From: Azospirillum brasilense
GTDB taxonomy: Bacteria > Pseudomonadota > Alphaproteobacteria > Azospirillales > Azospirillaceae
DNA length: 64,000 nt
Assembly (NCBI RefSeq): GCF_007827815.1
Contig: NZ_VITH01000004.1
Coordinates: forward strand, 310,001 to 374,000
Direction of reading: 5' to 3'
Shown: in pieces, positions 62,982-64,000 of the stretch
Position numbering within the stretch: position 1 is the first letter of the stretch
How the letters are laid out: the number at the start of each line of letters is the position of its first letter
Position numbers and translations under genes: made by a program
Notes under the pieces: generated by a model
What the model was told of the DNA's origin: nothing
Seen by the model: the letters and a program-made list of their open reading frames with translations, nothing else
Database searches by the model: none

Positions 62982-63526
62982 CGCGGTCATTTCGCCGCAG
63001 GTCCGTTTCATTATGCGTCCATTTGACGCTTGTCACCCAAGCCCGATCGCACGGGAATCCCAGAGAATGCGCCGAATGGAAAGCATTCTTCGAAAATCAC
63101 CGCAATATCGGCGTGATGAGCGCGGTCAGCACGATTGATGCACGAACAACGACGTTGTATCTTCCACCCTGAGGCGTCGAAACCGCCTCAGTGGATCGAT
63201 TGTACGGCGTTGGGTCTATGAACCGCTCCTTTTTCCGAGACACACCATCGGAGTCCGCCGCAGCGCCGGCGAGGGGATCGGCCACCCACGGAAACAGACA
63301 TACTGAAGTATGCATCCCTCTTGTCGAAGGACGAGACGGGTTTTCGTGCCGCTTCTGACCGATTTGTTTCAATGACGACAAATACCAGCCGATCCATCTT
63401 TACGAGAATTTCAGAAAAGGAGTCCCAGCCTGTGTCCGCATCGGGACGGGCGGGAACTCCCGGGACCCCACCGCGCCCGCGGGCAAGGGGGTCTTCCGCA
63501 ATACCGCAGGAAAGAAGGGCATCCAG
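62982..63526. other. 545-bp gap upstream of the TctC gene
   Basis: No gene is called; open stretches here have no ribosome site or codon bias. CTGAGGCG (63169-63176) and CGCCTCAG (63184-63191) form a perfect 8-bp hairpin without a following T tract. CATACTGAAGTATG (63299-63312) is a perfect 6-2-6 palindrome and a candidate operator. The last 100 bases carry GC-rich leader and the AAGAAGGG ribosome site of the TctC gene. Confidence 0.45.
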
Positions 63527-64000
63527 ATGATCATTCGCAGCAAGTTCCTGGCGCTGGCGACCGGGACCCTGGCGCTGGCCATGTCGACGACCGCACTGTC
63601 GACGGCCCAGGCCGCCTATCCCGAGAAGGCGATCACCGTGGTCGTCGCCTACGACGCCGGCGGGTCGACCGACGTGACCGCCCGCCTGCTGGCGCCCTTC
63701 ATCGAGAAGCACCTGGGCGGCGCCCGGATCGAGGTGGTGAACAAGCCGGGCGCCGGCGGCGAGATCGGCTTCGCGGCCATCGCCGACGCCACGCCGGACG
63801 GCTATTCCATCGGCTTCTGCAACACGCCGAACATGGTGTCGATCCCGATCGAGCGTCAGGCCCGCTTCTCGGCGGACCGGCTGGACCCGCTGGTCAACGT
63901 CGTCGACGACCCCGGCGTGTGGAGCGTTCCCGGCGACAGCACCTTCAAGACGCTGAAGGACGTCGTGGAGCACGCCAAGGCCAACCCGAACACCGTCACC
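63527..64000 (+). CDS. Tripartite tricarboxylate transporter substrate-binding protein (TctC/Bug), 5' part
   Basis: The first 158 codons of a gene cut by the window end. A signal peptide (MIIRSKFLALATGTLALAMS, cleavage near AQA) precedes AYPEKAITVVVAYDAGGSTDVTARLLAPFIEKHLGG (mature start about 30-65), then VVNKPGAGGEIGFAAIADATPDGY, the Bug-family signature for carboxylate binding. Such proteins feed TctAB permeases with citrate or other carboxylates; the permease genes would be expected just beyond the window. The context with the aldolase and AEC carrier supports an organic-acid ligand. Confidence 0.92.
   Translation, partial: MIIRSKFLALATGTLALAMSTTALSTAQAAYPEKAITVVVAYDAGGSTDVTARLLAPFIEKHLGGARIEVVNKPGAGGEIGFAAIADATPDGYSIGFCNTPNMVSIPIERQARFSADRLDPLVNVVDDPGVWSVPGDSTFKTLKDVVEHAKANPNTVT

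Noticed and set aside
63169..63191. Intrinsic terminator after the AEC gene
   Set aside because: The stem is perfect, but there is no following T tract and it is about 190 bases after the AEC stop, so it is listed only as a hairpin.
1..64000. CRISPR arrays, insertion sequences, prophage or rRNA operons
   Set aside because: No regularly spaced direct repeats, transposase or integrase motifs, phage structural genes or rRNA stretches were seen in any part of the window.

Overview
The window is high-GC DNA, about two-thirds G+C or more by eye, coding on both strands with short gaps. The gene content points to an alphaproteobacterium of the Rhodospirillales, most likely Azospirillum. The reasons are the dapF-mtaB-ftsY-septation protein order, an alphaproteobacterial Fur, a complete chromosomal chemotaxis operon like Azospirillum Che4 (flagellar class F7 as I recall it), and an extreme density of two-component genes. 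The species call is inference. No phage, insertion sequence, CRISPR array or rRNA was seen.

Layout. Positions 1-8475 hold housekeeping genes: the dapF end, mtaB, ftsY, AMP nucleosidase, an LpxR-like outer-membrane protein, a YciB-type septation protein, a PuuE-type deacetylase and a SPOR protein that ends at a strong terminator. Positions 8695-14336 hold a signalling cassette: a lone receiver, a membrane-bound degenerate histidine kinase fused to a DEDDh exonuclease, a 77-residue two-helix protein, and a sodium/solute symporter-histidine kinase of the CrbS/CbrA type. Positions 14462-24806 are the chemotaxis operon: STAS, CheY, CheA, CheW, an MCP with a CZB zinc-binding domain, CheR, CheD, CheB, and a protein joining a receptor-like hairpin to a CheZ-like phosphatase motif.

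Two related partner-switching modules follow in mirror arrangement. On the plus strand (24919-28329) come STAS, anti-sigma-type ATPase and two receiver-PP2C phosphatases. On the minus strand (32581-30300) come STAS, ATPase and one receiver-PP2C. A PIN protein, an unknown gene and a DedA protein lie between them. A PAS histidine kinase and a multi-step hybrid kinase (32818-38122) complete about 29 kb of nearly continuous signalling genes.

From 38208 the content is mixed: a DUF1329 protein, fur with a candidate Fur box, rhlE, glyoxalase-like and GST genes, an ugpBAEC glycerol-3-phosphate importer, an orphan kinase, a YgjP-like metallopeptidase, a Bcr/CflA exporter and MgtC. An ornithine decarboxylase follows behind a roughly 360-nt leader that encodes a basic 40-residue peptide. 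Next are DUF1127, HAD and cupin genes, a minus-strand proteostasis and translation group (ProX, CnoX/YbbN, Lon-N, Trm112, DUF971), tRNA-Gly(GCC), and a plus-strand set of RraA-like aldolase, AEC transporter and a truncated TctC/Bug binding protein suggesting organic-acid metabolism.

The most notable items are the pseudokinase-exonuclease fusion in its symporter-kinase cassette, the receptor-CheZ chimera, the duplicated partner-switching modules (one phosphatase with a degraded metal site), and the decarboxylase leader peptide. Composite CCCTCTCCC/GGGAGAGGG palindromes recur between genes. Family calls rest on motif recognition by eye; no database search was run.
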